Shown: positions 23,938 through 36,951 of the stretch, one piece after another
Layout: every line of letters starts with the position of its first letter
How positions within the stretch are numbered: position 1 is the first letter of the stretch
Assembly: GCA_008828725.1 (NCBI GenBank)
Contig: MEHQ01001000.1
Span: 62,001 to 126,000, forward strand
Length of the DNA: 64,000 nucleotides
Direction of reading: 5' to 3'
Origin: Saccharina japonica
Taxonomy: Eukaryota > Sar > Phaeophyceae > Laminariales > Laminariaceae
Position numbers and translations under genes: made by a program
Notes under the pieces: model-generated
Seen by the model: the letters and a program-made list of their open reading frames with translations, nothing else
Told to the model about the DNA's origin: nothing
Databases searched by the model: none

Positions 23938-25889
23938 TTAAACTCGACCTTTAATTTCCGGGTATTATTCTCCGGGAATACGCTCCTAAAGAAAAAGCAC
24001 AATCGACATGAAACCGTTAGCTGCGAAGGTACCACAGCACACAGCACACAGCCCGACAGCAGCAACAGCAACGCGCACACGAGCCCAAGGGGCACGAAGA
24101 GCGAATTGGCTCGGTGCTGTGTTTACTCGCGTTCGTATGATTTTTCGCAAATCCAACTACAATAGACGTGTATCTGTCCAATGTACGACGCTGTATAGTA
24201 CCTACTGCCACGAAAGAGGGAGGTGCCCGAAATGATTGTGGTCGATCACGCACGTCAAATCACAAGTCCTTGGCTTATCGAATACGACAAGAGCCATCAT
24301 AACGATGGTACAACGCGCCATTTCCTGGTGTAAGAATGGTGGAGTTTGGCACAAAATCACAGTTAAAACATCAGTATTCTTCCTGACCAGGCATCAGACC
24401 TCGTCAATAGTGCAACCGACATGAAACCTACGAGTAATAGAAATATATCCGTGGATTTGGTAATACAATACAGGAAATGCAAACGATCCACAATGATATA
24501 TCACGATCTCTAGGCCTACGTGGCTCGTAGTTCGCTGCTTGCTTGGGCTCCGTAGCCTGAAACTCTATCTCCCAAGAGTTGCTACTTCAGTTCACGAATT
24601 GCGACAGTCGTTGAGACAATGATGTTCGGATTACGGCTGGAGATGCTTATCCTTACGCGTTTTTCGGCAAAATGGGTTTTTTGCGTGCTTACGGGTAATT
24701 ACGGCAAAAACAGGGGACGTTTAAGAAGCATCCCCGCTAGGACAAAAACGCACGTCCCACATTGTGCAGACCATTATTTAGTTATTTTTCTCTGCAATTT
24801 ATGTGAATTTATAACCTACTTCCTCCAACTCATACGAAAGTAAAGTCGGCTATGTTTANACAAGCCCTTAGGCGTGTCCGATGCTTTGGCGGTGATTGTT
24901 TTCAAATATTTTTGTCATTTGTTAAGAGGAAACCATGTTTTATTTTTCGCGCAGCCTCCTGCATGGGCCAGTGGCCGAAAAAAAGCAGTCGGCCAAAAAA
25001 AGGCCGTATTTAGCCCTTTTTCAGAAAACAGAGAAGAAAATTGAAACCATGGAAATTGGCTAAAAAAGGATGAAAATCGATAAATTTGCGTTTTATTTCC
25101 GCTTCATCACTGATGTACGATACCCACGCCTCGTCTGAAAGCATGTCATCATGTGTCCGGTTATTATGTTGAAAGTGAAAACAGGCAAAAGTAGTCAAAA
25201 TTCGGCCGTAAACGGTACAAATTGGCCGAAATCGGCCATACTACGAGTATGGTAATATTTGACCCACATATTCTTAAGAATAGAAACTCGGATTTTTCAT
25301 TTTTATTTTTATGAGCATCTCTGTGACGTGATATGTTCGAAGAATCTAACTACGTATATCATTGTGCGCCTTTATGTTCAAACGTGATTGCCTCTGTGCC
25401 CCATAACGGACTTTACTTATGAATCGGAGAACACATTATATAGGTTCGTGCTGTAGCGCCGTCGGACTGCTGCTGTAAGCTGTAAGCCTCCATCAGTCCG
25501 TCAGCATGACACCAAAACAACGGAGGCCGCCATGCTTGTGGCTTGTAGTCGTGAGTAGTGAATTTATTGAGACATACACCACCGGCTACCGGGCCCCTCA
25601 TAACTACTTCGTGACTCGTGACCCACCGCCATCCTCGCAGCAGGTCGCAGGATCACAGCGCAAGCTCAACTGTGACTGCTGGGAAGCAAAATATGCGGAC
25701 GTTTCCTAGAGATTTTGACGATTTTTGTTTATTGGGGACTGGGGGCGTAGCGTAATTTCGCCGGCCCAGTCCTATTACTTACCGCCAAAACGGCTCGCCG
25801 TAAGGACGTAATTACGTAATCCGACATCCTTGGCCGTGAAGTCATCTCATCAGTAGCGAATTAATCCCGATCCAGACGTGAAGTCATAT
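23938..25889. other. No supported gene
   Basis: Short open frames on both strands. None has paired splice signals and a motif. Missing carrier exons were looked for here and not found. One N lies near 24858. Confidence 0.4.
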
Positions 25890-25925
25890 CATAGAGCAAG
25901 TGTATATATTCCCCTTGATTCCCAG

Positions 25926-26051
25926 GTGCCTATTTTCTTCGTGTCATTCGACGCTCGTTCGGTCGCGGGGAGAGCGTTCTCACGACCGCAGCAGCAGCAA
26001 CAGCAACAGCAGCAAGCAGCACTACTAGCAGCCTCAAGCTCGTTAGGTTGA
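25926..26051 (+). CDS. Terminal exon with poly-Gln tail, copy A
   Basis: The acceptor GATTCCCAG is followed by 41 codons and TGA. The exon begins VPIFFVSFDARSVAGR, then a nine-Gln run coded by mixed CAG and CAA, then AALLAASSSLG. The hydrophobic start resembles the last helix of a mitochondrial carrier (compare xxFxxFE endings), so it could be the final exon of the gene at 18593, which is on the same strand, but the middle exons are not visible. Copy B lies at 27699-27821. Confidence 0.4.
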   Translation: MPIFFVSFDARSVAGRAFSRPQQQQQQQQQAALLAASSSLG

Positions 26052-26342
26052 AGGATGTTGTCGTCGTCGTGTGTGTTGGCCTAGTCTGTTTTGCTTGTAC
26101 TTGTGCTCATTTTTACGTACGAGTAGTCGTATGATACCTCGAGTACTTGCCACACACCGCTCACGGGGGCACGCTTTTTAACTCTGGTGGTGTAATTGGC
26201 AAGCTCTTGTCATACTCGTCAGAGGCTGGCCCCATTTGGAGCTGCTCCGTGCACACTGCTACGGGCTGCGGGCGGGGCGGGCCTCGAGCAAAAAACGACA
26301 AGGACCGACGAACCTCTCATGATAACCCCTGTTCCCTTTTGG

Positions 26343-27151
26343 TGCCCATCTTAACGAACATCGCTTTTTATTGAAATGGGAAAACAATTTTTGTTTTTCG
26401 TTTGTTTTGAATACGATTTCCCTGAAAAAACGTGTTTGGGTCTTATCGAGGAATGGTGTATTGCGTCAAAAAATGATAATAACGCACAAGGGTCAACGAA
26501 CACCCGTGAGTAACCAACGAGGAGACCTACGGCCTGTGTCCTCCCCGGGGCGCCGCTGCCAGCGGAAAATTATGTCTGCCAGCACCGGCTAGGAGGCTAT
26601 CACTCTAGGGATGTCTTGGGTGGGCTGGCGCAGCCCCGAAGCCCAACGCGGGCAGCAGCGACGGGGATACAGCGATCGAACTTCTACGCCAAGTCGCGAC
26701 CTGGTCGGTGCTCGTGTGGTTTGGGAGGCAAAGAGGGGTGAAAAATTGGATTTGCGACGGCCTATGTTACTTTTTAGGCACCGCAAGCGGTCTACCCTAT
26801 GCTAGGGCCCGTCGGACCTCGCGCTGCGGCTGATCCGGTGGCCGTGCCTCTCGGGAATGGTGGATCTCGCCTCTGAATCAGTCGACGACATGGCTCAAGT
26901 TTGCGTGGCTTCCTTCGGTTTCATGGAACACGCCACGCGAGTTGGATGAACTCCCAATTCAACAGAAAAAAAAGAGCAAAAGAAGTCCCAAAAGACTTCT
27001 TGTGGAATTCCGTTTTGTTGAACTACTCAGTTTTGAAATCGAAATATCTTGCTGGTTATTCACGTTTCGACCAATCAGGTCAAAACAAAACAAACGAACG
27101 AAAAAAAAAAACTCAAACAAACGAAAACAAATGTTCGTTAATACGGGTCCC
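26343..27151. mobile_element. E810 TIR element, copy 2
   Basis: Near-identical to 11999-12806 over its full length, with a few substitutions. It starts GCCCATCTTAACGAACATCG and ends TGTTCGTTAATACGGGTCCC. Insertion into the duplicated flank appears to have removed about 8 bp relative to the empty site. Confidence 0.85.
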
Positions 27152-27698
27152 ACAGTCGTATGAAACCTACTTAATCAAGTCAAATCAATGCGACACGAAA
27201 ACCGACGGCGGTTTAAAAAGAGCGACACGTTTTCCGACGGCGTGCATGAACACTAAAAAACCGAGCAATTTTTTAATAGCGGCGCCTTTCGTAAAAAAAA
27301 TTAAAAAAAGGAAAAAAACTCGATTTATTTTCCCGGCGTTTTTGACGCGGGTGGCTGTAGCTTCAAAGATTTTCGCGTTTTTTCCCCCTTGAGGTGCCCT
27401 CAGCAACGCCGCCACCACGAGCGCTATAGTCGGATGCCCAGCGAGTTAGTAACCGCAGCCAAAAGAAAACATGGAGAGCTATCCATAATATAGTTCAACT
27501 CCGCTCAACTCATCGGGGCTAATGAGATATCAAGCAAAGGGCGCAAGGACTCTTCTCCGTCGCTGCTGAAAGCAACACAACACGTGCATCGTACAAAACC
27601 TATATTAATTTATCGATCTGGCAGTGTCCGCAGTGTCCCCGATGCCGAGCTATGAAGTCATAGAGCAAGTAAGTGTATATATTCCCTTTGATTCCCAG

Positions 27699-27821
27699 GT
27701 GCCTATTTTCTTCGTGTCATTCGACGCTCGTTCGGTCGCGGGGAGAGCGTTCTCACGACCGCAGCAGCAGCAACAGCAACAGCAGCAAGCAGCACTAGCA
27801 GCCTCAAGCTCGTTAGGTTGA
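27699..27821 (+). CDS. Terminal exon with poly-Gln tail, copy B
   Basis: Same as copy A with one Leu codon fewer before the final ASSSLG and stop. Acceptor and frame are intact. The sequence upstream of the acceptor differs from copy A beyond about 50 bp, so whether this copy is attached to any gene is unknown. Confidence 0.35.
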   Translation: MPIFFVSFDARSVAGRAFSRPQQQQQQQQQAALAASSSLG

Positions 27822-28487
27822 AGGATGTTGTCGTCGTCGTGTGTGTTGGCCTAGTCTGTTTTGCTTGTACTTGTGCTCATTTTTACGTACGAGTAGTCGT
27901 ATGATACCTCGAGTACTTGCCACACACCGCTCACGGGGGCACGCTTTTTAACTCTGGTGGTGTAATTGGCAAGCTCTTGTCATACTCGTCAGAGGCTGGC
28001 CCCATTTGGAGCTGCTTCGTGCACACTGCTACGGGCTGCGGGCGGGGCGGGCCTCGAGCAAAAAACGACAAGGACCGACGAACCTCTCATGATACCCCCT
28101 GTTCCCTTTTGGTTGGGTATCCAGTCGTATGAAAACCTACTTTAATCAAATGAAACCACTGCGACACGAAATCGACGGCAGTAAAAAAATGCGACACATT
28201 TCCGACGGGCGGGCGCCGACAATAAAACTGAGGCACTACGTATCCCTTATCGCACCGGCTTCAATATATTGTGTAAAACCTGGTCTGCTTCATCCCGAAG
28301 TATGAAGTATGATACCGCATGATGCCCAAATTTAACCTTCGGTCGTAGACCGTGACAGAGATAATCCACGGACAGGTAGATAGAGAAACAGATACACGAC
28401 AGAAAGAGAGGGTGGCAACCGACAAAGGAGATAAGTTCCGGGTTCAGCATTGACCGGTAACTCGTAGAGCATTGAGCGCGGCTAGTT

Positions 28488-28650
28488 ATGAATGGGGGCG
28501 AGAAACTGCGCCTCTTGAGCGTTTGTGACAAGGAGACGGGGGTGTGCCTGTTCCAGAGGGCGTGGCAATGGCGCGGCGACCAGGAGCGCTCGAGCATTGG
28601 AAACTTAGTGCAATCCTTCTACCAGTTCGCCAGAGAGGTTGATCAAGGAG
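28488..28650 (+). CDS. Putative first exon of an unknown gene
   Basis: From ATG, 54 codons plus one base reach a donor (GGAG then GTATGA). The peptide starts MNGGEKLRLLSVCDKETG and continues with VCLFQRAW, an IGNLVQSFYQFA stretch and REVDQG. This beta-strand, short loop, then helix pattern is reminiscent of a longin-type N terminus, but that is only an impression. Possible acceptors follow at 28688 (38-bp intron, implausibly short) and 28740 (90-bp intron). No later exon is convincing. Confidence 0.35.
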
Positions 28651-28740
28651 GTATGAAAAACATGCGCTGAAACCTATCCATCGTACAGATTGCCAGCGAG
28701 TGCTTGCTTTTTGCTTTGGTGCGGAGGGTGACCACAACAG

Positions 28741-29209
28741 GTGTTATTTTACGTCGCGCCCTGCTGGGATCACGGACATTTCAAAAACCTTTACTCGTAT
28801 ATACGTAGGGCATTGATTCTCACAATTAACGAGAGACCGATGGAAGATGGAGGCGCTACGAGTACACCGCCACTGCTTCGACCGCGCCTTCCGAAGCTCC
28901 ATGAACAGACACCCTTCAGTTGGAATGACACGAAAAGGTTCTTCCGTTTAGATTGTTCCGCATTCCGTGGCTAATGAGCGTTCTCTTGGTCTCGAATCAT
29001 GTCCAACTGCTGTGCTGACAACTCACGTATGCTCGTACGTACAAAAAGGCTCCGCATAATTACAAGGGCTCCGCATGGGCACCGGCATTCGCCGGCACCC
29101 GTGCTTCGGATAGGACACATACCTGGTACATCAGTTTTTGGTACCATGCTACTACAGTAGTAATTGGTGGTAACGAGGCGCGACCTCGGTACCTGCAGTA
29201 GTCAAATCT
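28741..29209. other. No supported gene
   Basis: Possible continuation of the exon at 28488 but without recognisable coding motifs. Confidence 0.3.
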
Positions 29210-30433
29210 GCGATGCATCACGCTGGGAAAATACTGATTGTGCTGAACCAACACGAACGAACATCAACTGCTGTTTATTATATGTGCCGTTTTGGTTCTT
29301 TCTTTTTTAAGAAAAAAATTCGTCAGCATATATATAGCAGTAGCAGCAGCAACAGCAACATCAGCTGTGCCGGCCGCAGCAACAACGGCAGCTGAACAGC
29401 AGCAGCAGCAGCAGCAGCAGCAGTAGGACACACGAGGCCTGGTTCAGCGTCGCTGTACGCTCGGCTTGTCGGTCTAACACTTGAACCCTTTGTACTCGTA
29501 CTCAATTTGTTGTGTGCAACCTGGTTCCCCAACACGAAATTGATAAGTAGTCGGCATACTTTGAAGAGGAAAAAATCTGCAGTGTCCAACAACCGATATT
29601 TTCGTAGAACAGGTGCCACAACTACTACTGCTGTACGACATCTATCTACAGCAGAGCTTCTCCGTCCCCTGATTAGTGAGAGGGTAGGCCTTACAATACC
29701 ACCTGCATCATGTCTTAGGGACACGGCCCAAACGTTGCTGTGGTCAGATATATTATTCCTACAGGTAGAGTTGGGTTTCGTTCGGTAGAACTGAAAAAAA
29801 CAAAACCGTTACGTATGATATTTTACGTCCCGAACTTAAAAAATGAACATTATTCAGCCATGTACATGGCCCACAGAATCGTCAGCATACAGCATACAGC
29901 AGCAGCAGCAGCAGCTGTGGCGGCCGCAGCAACAACAACGGAACAGCAGTAAACAGCAGCAGCAGTAGGACACATGAGGCCAGGGTCAGCGTCACTGTAC
30001 GTTCGGCTTGTCCGCCTAGCACTTGAACTCGACGCTCCCACGCTTGGGTGTATCGTATCGTTCGGCACAATTGATTTCTTCTGTATTTTAAAAAAAAAAC
30101 GTCGTGAAAAAAAAAAATGTAGAAAAATCCTCCAGCCATGTGCCTTTAAAAGCACACGTTATCGCACCTAGCTCGACCAACTCTGAACGAGCTACAGCGA
30201 TTCCAGCACGAGAAGACTTCGTTAACATGTGTGCGTGCACAGAGCCCTACGGGACTGGAGTTGGTACCGTGTACGTTGAGTGTGGTGTACAAACGTCGAT
30301 GTTGATTTTCACACACTTAGACACACACAGAAAAACTAAAATGGCAGCACGCTCGTACATGAGTCATACGCAAGCCTCTATGAAGAGCCTTTTTTTTCAT
30401 TGAAAAACCAATGAAAAAAAGGCTCGCGCGCCT
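29210..30433 (-). repeat. Interspersed repeat family F3, copy 2 (inverted)
   Basis: Reverse-complement match to 10330-11345, including the GCATCACGCTGGGAAAATAC end, CAG-rich tracts at 29340-29430 and 29895-29965, and the terminal hairpin GAGCC(T)nCATTG at 30386-30425. It is somewhat longer than copy 1. Confidence 0.7.
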
Positions 30434-30435
30434 CA

Positions 30436-31219
30436 GGCCGTTTCCTATGCGGTTCGATTTCTGAGCTTTAGATTATGACCCGATCGATTTTTCAGCGACC
30501 TACAGTAGTTCGAAAATCGAAACAGTCTTATGCGAGAAAAGACGGATTTGTTGTACGTGCAGATATTTGAGCAAACGGCGAGACCAACTGCTGTTGTTGT
30601 GGTCTGGCGCCGCGAAGAGACGCGCGGAGTGCGCTGTACTGGGCGTAGAACCCAAGCGTCCGAAGCCACACTGGCTGCCTCTGGTCTGGCGGCGACGCGC
30701 CGAGTGCGCTCGAGTCGACCTGTCTTGGTATTTTGTATTTTGACACAACGAAGCATCCGAGCGTTGGCTGACTGTACTGCTGCTGCTGCTGCTGTAAAGT
30801 CTACGAGTACGGAGAGGCGCGCGCCGAGTGCGCTTCCCTTCGTCTCTAGGCCCGAGCCCGCGCCACCGGGTTGTAGTTTGGTGACGGAGAGACGCACCGA
30901 TCGCCGGCTGCGCGTCGAGCGCGAAGCAACGTCGCTGTGTCACCATCCAACTCATCGATCGTGCTGCTGCTGCTGCTGCTTGCTTGCTGCGTGGATACCA
31001 TCTTGAATTTAGAGACCATGCCATTTTTCGATTTGAAAATCTGATGACCCAAGTCGTCGGATTTTGGGCCAAAATCTGACAACTTGGGCCATCGGATTCT
31101 CAGATAGAAAAATTTCCGGTCAGGTTTTGCACAATCGGACTGCATAGGACGGTGCGTTCGTTTTTGAGATCGAAAAATACAAATCTGAAGCTCGAAATCG
31201 AACCGCATAGGAAACGGCC
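30436..31219 (+). mobile_element. CTG-carrying TIR element, copy T2 (784 bp)
   Basis: Full-length relative of T1 with intact termini GGCCGTTTCCTATGCGGTTC and complement. Perfect TCA target duplications flank it (30433-30435, 31220-31222). The CTG tract is shorter than in T1 and T3. Confidence 0.9.
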
Positions 31220-31222
31220 TCA

Positions 31223-33000
31223 TTATTATTTACGACAATGTGATGGCGCTCGCTCGTGTTGAAATATTCAGTTCGCAACCTCATTTCTCAGTCTCAACAG
31301 CCAGTCTCAGAAATGTAATCAGTCGCTTTCGGTGTTCCCTGGATAGTCTCAGTTCTCAGGATAGTTTGTGAGATTTACGACAACAATGTGATGGCGCTCG
31401 CTCGTGTTTTGATGTCTTGGCACACGTACAAAATCAAGGCAATGCCAAGTGTTGCAGAAAGAAGGAAACGCTAAGTGTTGATACATACTCAGTTCGCAAC
31501 TTCATTGCTCAGTCTCTGTCAGAAATGCACCAGTCGAGGTGGCGGGCTCAGTTTTGGTGCGTGCGGTGAAAACACTTCGTGCCGAGCAAGCGGTTCCGCG
31601 TGGATAGTCGAGAGACTTCAAAGCTGGCACCGGGGGGGGCGTACTCATTTGTTGCTTGCCTTAGTCATTTGACCATTGACCACGCATCCCTTTCGAGACG
31701 GAGCAACGGGGGGGGGGGGTCTCAATTCTTCTCTGACTCTCGTGGCTAAGCAGGCTCGTATCTACAGCACTATACACTACAACAGGAGTACTGAACAGCA
31801 GCAGTACTACATGCAGTACTCGTATCAGGTACTACTGCTGTTGTAGTACAGTAATAATTCCACCGTGAAAAGGGAGTTATGAACCCACCCGAGAAAAAAA
31901 GATACCAGGTTTCAGCCGAGTTTTGTATTTGTACAACTCTGTACAAAGACTGGTGTGCTTGTTGTTGTAGTATCGTACTCGTATCCCGACGAAGCAAGGT
32001 CGAGGGGGTGGAAGGGACTAAATCCGACCCGCTCAGGGAGGTAGTCAAGAGAAAGCGGTCGCATTTGTGAGAGCGAGCTATCGAAGAAAAGAGATATCGA
32101 AGCTCGCGACGACTAAAAAGCCGATGTCGTATATATAGCTTATCTCCAAGAAATAACCGCGAAATAATCTTGCTGCCTCGAAGAAAAACCTCGATGTCCC
32201 GCAAAGAATCTTGCTGCCTCGAAGAAACTATCTCGATGTCCCACCGTCTCGCAAGAGCCTACGGATTGAAGGCCGCCGCGCTTGGCGGCGACGCGCGACC
32301 TCGAGACAGCGCGAGCGGGAATAGGCCAGTCGGAGGCCTGGGAAAGGCGATCCGCGAGAGAATGGACGAGAAAGCGCGGGCGAGGCGCCGAGAGCTGACG
32401 TGAACCGATTTCGGTCTGATGCCCAGACGATAGGTTTCAAAATCGCGAGAGGCATCGCGATTGCTTCTATATATATATATACATACGATATGATCATAGT
32501 GTACTGGTACCTCGAACACCAGCAATACCCATTTGTGGGACTCCTCAAGTGCCTATCATATACCCTGGTACGAAGTATACTCCAGGCTTTAGGTTCTGCA
32601 TTAAGAGCTAGAATGTATCAAGTACCATGCGCTTCATTTTATGTCTGGTGAATCCAGGGTGCCGTGATTGGCTCCTCGCACCCACTGCACAGCAGCAGTA
32701 TATACTGTCTTCGTATGTGCACCTATGCTGTAAGGAGACGTTGACGAATCGTGTTATTTCCTGCTGCGCCCCTTGCTCTCCCAGAAATATCATGCGTGAA
32801 CTTCTTGGTTCAATCCCGCACCCACCGGAGAGTATCCTCTTCACAAGCAGCAAGACGATCAGTGAGTTGTCCCAGAAAAGGCATACTGTCTAGTGTATAT
32901 ACTTAAGAATACGCATTAATTAATGTAGAAAACTTTTTTGTTCAAGGCCTTCCACCGCAGTGCGGTTTCTCTATATATTCATAATCCCACGGTGCGGTGC
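31223..33000. other. No firmly supported gene; imperfect duplications
   Basis: GTGATGGCGCTCGCTCGTGT occurs twice (about 31240 and 31390) with related downstream sequence. ATCTTGCTGCCTCGAAGAAA occurs twice (about 32167 and 32208). A 77-codon plus-strand frame at 32170-32403 ends in a basic, charged tail (RERMDEKARARRRELT) and could be a gene end, but both strands are open there. G runs lie at 31633 and 31708. Confidence 0.4.
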
Positions 33001-33310
33001 GGTGCGAATTTCTGTTGTAGATTTTCATACGGTGCGATGCGGTTCGGTTAAAACCGTTATAAATCGCACGGCACCATAGCAAAGTACTTGTTTTTATGAC
33101 GCTAAGGCCTGACCGCGGTTGCATTTTTGTGAAATTCGAACGGTGCGGTTCAGTGCGGATTGTTTTTTAGAATCGTACGGTCCGGTGCGGTGCGGTGCGG
33201 TGCGGTGCGGGTGTTTTTTTTTATAATCCTACGGTGCGGTTCAGTGCGGTTTAATAAGAGGCTACATCATAGGTTACCGCACCGAACAAGAAAAATCGCA
33301 CCGTGAAAAG
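33000..33310. repeat. Degenerate CGGTGCGGT minisatellite
   Basis: Irregular repeats of ACGGTGCGGTGCGGT, densest at 33180-33215, with one inverted piece (ACCGCACCG) near 33275. Confidence 0.8.
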
Positions 33311-34159
33311 CCCTGTTTAATTTTGCACGTTTTGTTTTATCGGGGGCAAGATACGAGCCTGTTGCTGCTCAGTTCGAGGCAATTTGTTCTGAGGCCAAAT
33401 GCGTCGCCGATAATAGGCGCGTTGGCAGACCCTTGCTCCCCCAACGTGAGACCTAACGATGCTACAGTTTGTGGGCTTTCGCCAACTTAACTTTCTCGCG
33501 TTTTCGTTCGGGGCCGGTATTTTGGTGTTCTGATCGTGCCGATCGCCGGTCTCCCTCGCCTCCTGCCGACTCGTAGTTGTGACAATTTCAACCCACATGT
33601 TTATAGACGGCACGGTGTAAAAGCAGACTGGAATATGTACGAGTCGTTAAAAGCGGGCGGGGCAAAACATTAAGGCAGTGTGAAATGTCGCTCTCGCATC
33701 TGTACTACACCCGTTAGTACTGTACGGTGTTCTTCGGGGCAGTTCTCGTCTCTTCGCTGACATGAAACCGTCCCCTCACTGGTCATAGTTGCACAGGATA
33801 AATACGATGAGTATGGGCGGTATCATATGCCTCCAACGCGAATATATGATCTTACATGCTGATCAATGGGTTTCCACGCCAACGGTTTGGGGTGGAAATG
33901 ACGCCGATATCGATTCGGGCTGAGCTTTTCCGTCTTACGGGCTTGCTGTATACCGGATACGTGGTACTACATGTTTCCTTGTATGTCCCACCCTTTTCCT
34001 CGCAAGTCTCGTGTTGAATATTTTTACCTGGCACCTGATATGTTGATATCTGAGGTTCCGAGTTGGTATGGCTGACTCGGTTTCATCATATCAACCCTAA
34101 GCATTTTTTTCATCAACATGAGCACTTTACTCTTCTTGCGCCCCATTGTGTGGCGACAG
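33311..34159. other. No supported gene
   Basis: Open frames without recognisable motifs. Earlier exons of the hypothetical gene starting at 34160 may lie here. Confidence 0.3.
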
Positions 34160-35382
34160 CGTGGCCCATCAACTAGGGGACCCCCGGACTCGATGCAGAT
34201 GCTGTGCACACGAAACGAAGATATCATTGTTGCCGTTTTTTTCGACGTCAAGACCTGCGTCACGACGTCCACCGAAAATCAAGGAAGCGTCAGGGAGTTT
34301 CTTAATCAGGCAAGTGTGTTCGGAATATTTTGGCTTGTCGCTGACGGTGGTGTAATGTGTTGCTCAGTCGCTCATTGCCGGAAATGAACTCACGTCCCAT
34401 CTCGTGCTTGCGCAAATCGTCAACTCTACCCCAACGGCACTTCGACCTCATTTTTTCTTGCACATGCGAAGCACGATATATACTTGGTAGATGAGTTCCG
34501 GGTATGTATGATATGTCGCTGGTATATGCCGACATGCTATTTTCCGACATTTCAAATGCAACTTAACATTTCCACAACAACCAAGCTAATGTCCCTCATG
34601 ATCAATTTGCGTTCTGGGGTTCGCCGCAGACGTGAGCTCGAAATCGTCCGCCTGTTTTTGGTAGTTTTTTTCTCCAGACCTCCATCGGTAGTGCAGTGCT
34701 TTATGACCTGCTACATACCTGCCACCCATGACAGCATCATATGGTTGATGCGACCTCCCTCCTTCGTGTGCTAATCAGGTGAAGGATTCTTTTTGTGACA
34801 CCTTCGCGGGACGAGTTGTTTCGATCAGACCTACGTTGAAGGAGTGCGCCGATGGAAACGTGAATGTGAGCACTACGCGTAGTGGGGTCAATTACAACTG
34901 GTATGCTCAACGTTTGCGTCCCGGCTTCAGTTCCATGGAGATATACTGTAGCTCGAGGTCTAGCTTGCGTCCAATTGGCTAGGCTTGACTTGACTCTTGC
35001 GAGTTACGATCTTGAGGCAGTCCCGTTGTTGAATTGGTACATGCCTGGTATTGAGCATCGCTTGTTCAGACCCCGTCTCATCAATAATCACTTTCAAGCT
35101 TATCAATCGTGGATGCAACCTGCGCCGCCCGGTGTGTGTACCCTTTGCGGAATGGGGTGATTAACCATTTTTGACAACCTTGCACCAAACACGTGCATGC
35201 CTCGCAAAGCTTGTGGACCCCCTCCCCTCCTCACGCTCACACCCGTAGTGTTTTTTACGCGTGATGCATTTCTGTGCCTGCTTCGCCAACAGGACGGGGT
35301 ATTGCAGTCGTTGCAAGACGAATTCGCACCGTTCAAGGAGTCTATAGACCGTATTCGGCACGTGTGTTTCACGCCAGCATGA
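34160..35382 (+). CDS. Hypothetical spliced gene, three exons, partial 5' end
   Basis: The proposed exons are 34160-34309, 34779-34865 and 35293-35382 (TGA). All are phase 0. The first intron would use a GC donor (CAG then GCAAGT), a known minor class; the second uses GTGAGC. The combined 108 residues are mixed and non-repetitive, for example NEDIIVAVFFDVKTC, FAGRVVSIRPTLKECADG and LQSLQDEFAPFKESIDRI. I recognise no family. The first acceptor (34158-34159) is one of several options and the true start is upstream. A separate open frame at 34882-35160 ends PPGVCTLCGMG and may be an alternative exon. Confidence 0.35.
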
Positions 35383-36298
35383 GCACCGTGGAGGACACGC
35401 AACAGTAATCATTTGGTATTTTGAGGTGGTGGCACTTGTATGTAGCCGCCCAATCAGGAAAGCGCGGCGCGCGCATACTCGTAGGTCTTTTTACTTTGCT
35501 GAGGACGACTTTTGCACGAATGCTGCAATCCCTGTCGTACCACCCTAGGCGTTTTTATTTTTTCCGCGCGCTTAGGAGCGGGGTGTAAATGGCATACTCC
35601 TAGAGCAGGTTTTTCGAAGGCGGAGACCCGAGGTGCAGATCGGCGTAAAACCATCATGTGGTTGGGGTTATCATAGTTTTATCAATCGTAGTGGTCATCA
35701 TCGTGTGGTTGCGTACAGGTTACACGCACGAGTCTATCAATACATAGCTGGGACTTCGGCATGCGTGCAGCGCCCCTGGTCGTCTTTAGCCAGCCCAGTG
35801 GTGCCTTTTAGTTTATACATATTCTTAGATCCGCCCTGGTTATCACAGGTTCGTGAGCGCCTGGACACGTGTTAGATACAAAAATCTGGTTTGCCCCATT
35901 GCGCACAGAAACAGCTGTGGGTAAATAACTGTACCAGGCATCACCCTGCGTTTCACAATGACATGTGCTCGAGCGCTGGCATGTAAACCTCTGAAGAGCT
36001 CCTCGCAATGTATGTTAAAACGAATTACATTATGGCCGGCCTTCTCCACTAATACTGTATATATGTTACTGTAGTACTGACCCAGCTCACAGTAGCATTA
36101 CATCTGTGTACCTTCTCACGAAAAACGCCTTAAAGAGAGAAAAGGATTTCGTGCCCGCAGTTTTCTGATTGGTCAATTTTTCATGTGAGTTTTTTATTGC
36201 TGGAAAATCTTTCGATAGTAAGGGTCGATCTTGACGAGGAGTGAATTTCGTTTTTTTCCAGAAATTTCTGTTTTTTTCTTTTTTTTTTTCTGGTTTTA

Positions 36299-36345
36299 CC
36301 AGAAAAACTTAATCCCCGAAAAAAATGGCCATTAAGTTTTTCTGG
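36299..36345. other. Perfect 15-bp stem hairpin
   Basis: CCAGAAAAACTTAAT and its exact complement are separated by about 17 bases. Similar TTTCTGG words flank it, so it may be the remnant of a small palindromic element. Confidence 0.5.
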
Positions 36346-36951
36346 TATTCCCGTAAATTTCTGGTCCGGGTGGGGAGAATCGGGCAGCCCCACCGTGCTA
36401 GCCGTGCCACCCCTCACGAACACACAAGGCTGGCCAGGCTTGTCCCCAAGGCCCTTTAGAGGCCATGGCCGAGCGTAGAAGGCGCAAAATATTTCTGAGC
36501 TCTCACAATCGAGTTCATACAGTGACCGCACCGAGGTGCCCGACCGACCAAGCTCGCGGAGGGCTGTAGCTCAAGCCTTTGTAGCGTTGGGCGTCGTAGC
36601 GCGGCGAGTTGGTGATGGATTCCACTCTCCGAGGCACCGATACCTGCCTACGAGCCAGGCCGACCGCAGTGGGACCACCACACGGATGGTTACCGAGAAC
36701 GATGCTGCTGTAGTGACGGTTTTGTGCCTGGTGGACGATTATTAGCGAGGCAACTGAAGCTCGTACTCGTTTAGAACCCATTTTAGTAAACACCGAAATT
36801 TCAGAAAAAAAAACGAAAGAGTACGTGAGAGTTTGCGAATGCAGTCCTCCATCCAGGTACGAAGCCGTAAAAAAACATGCCGTTGAGGTTTTCGTCTGTA
36901 CGACGGTTGAGAGTCTGTAAACAGGCATGCATGTGGTCGTGTTAACTACTG

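Larger units (their letters stand above)
25890..28205 (+). repeat. Tandem duplication of a terminal exon and its 3' flank
   Basis: Bases about 25890-26342 plus 27152-27240 match about 27655-28205. In the left copy, element E810 (26343-27151) interrupts the match. The right copy retains an uninterrupted site, ending CCCTTTTGGTTGGGTATCC before CAGTCGTATG. The duplicated part includes the poly-Gln exon and about 300 bp downstream. Confidence 0.85.

Noticed and set aside
32800-32830. Possible tRNA B box GGTTCAATCC
   Set aside because: No matching A box at the right distance and no cloverleaf.
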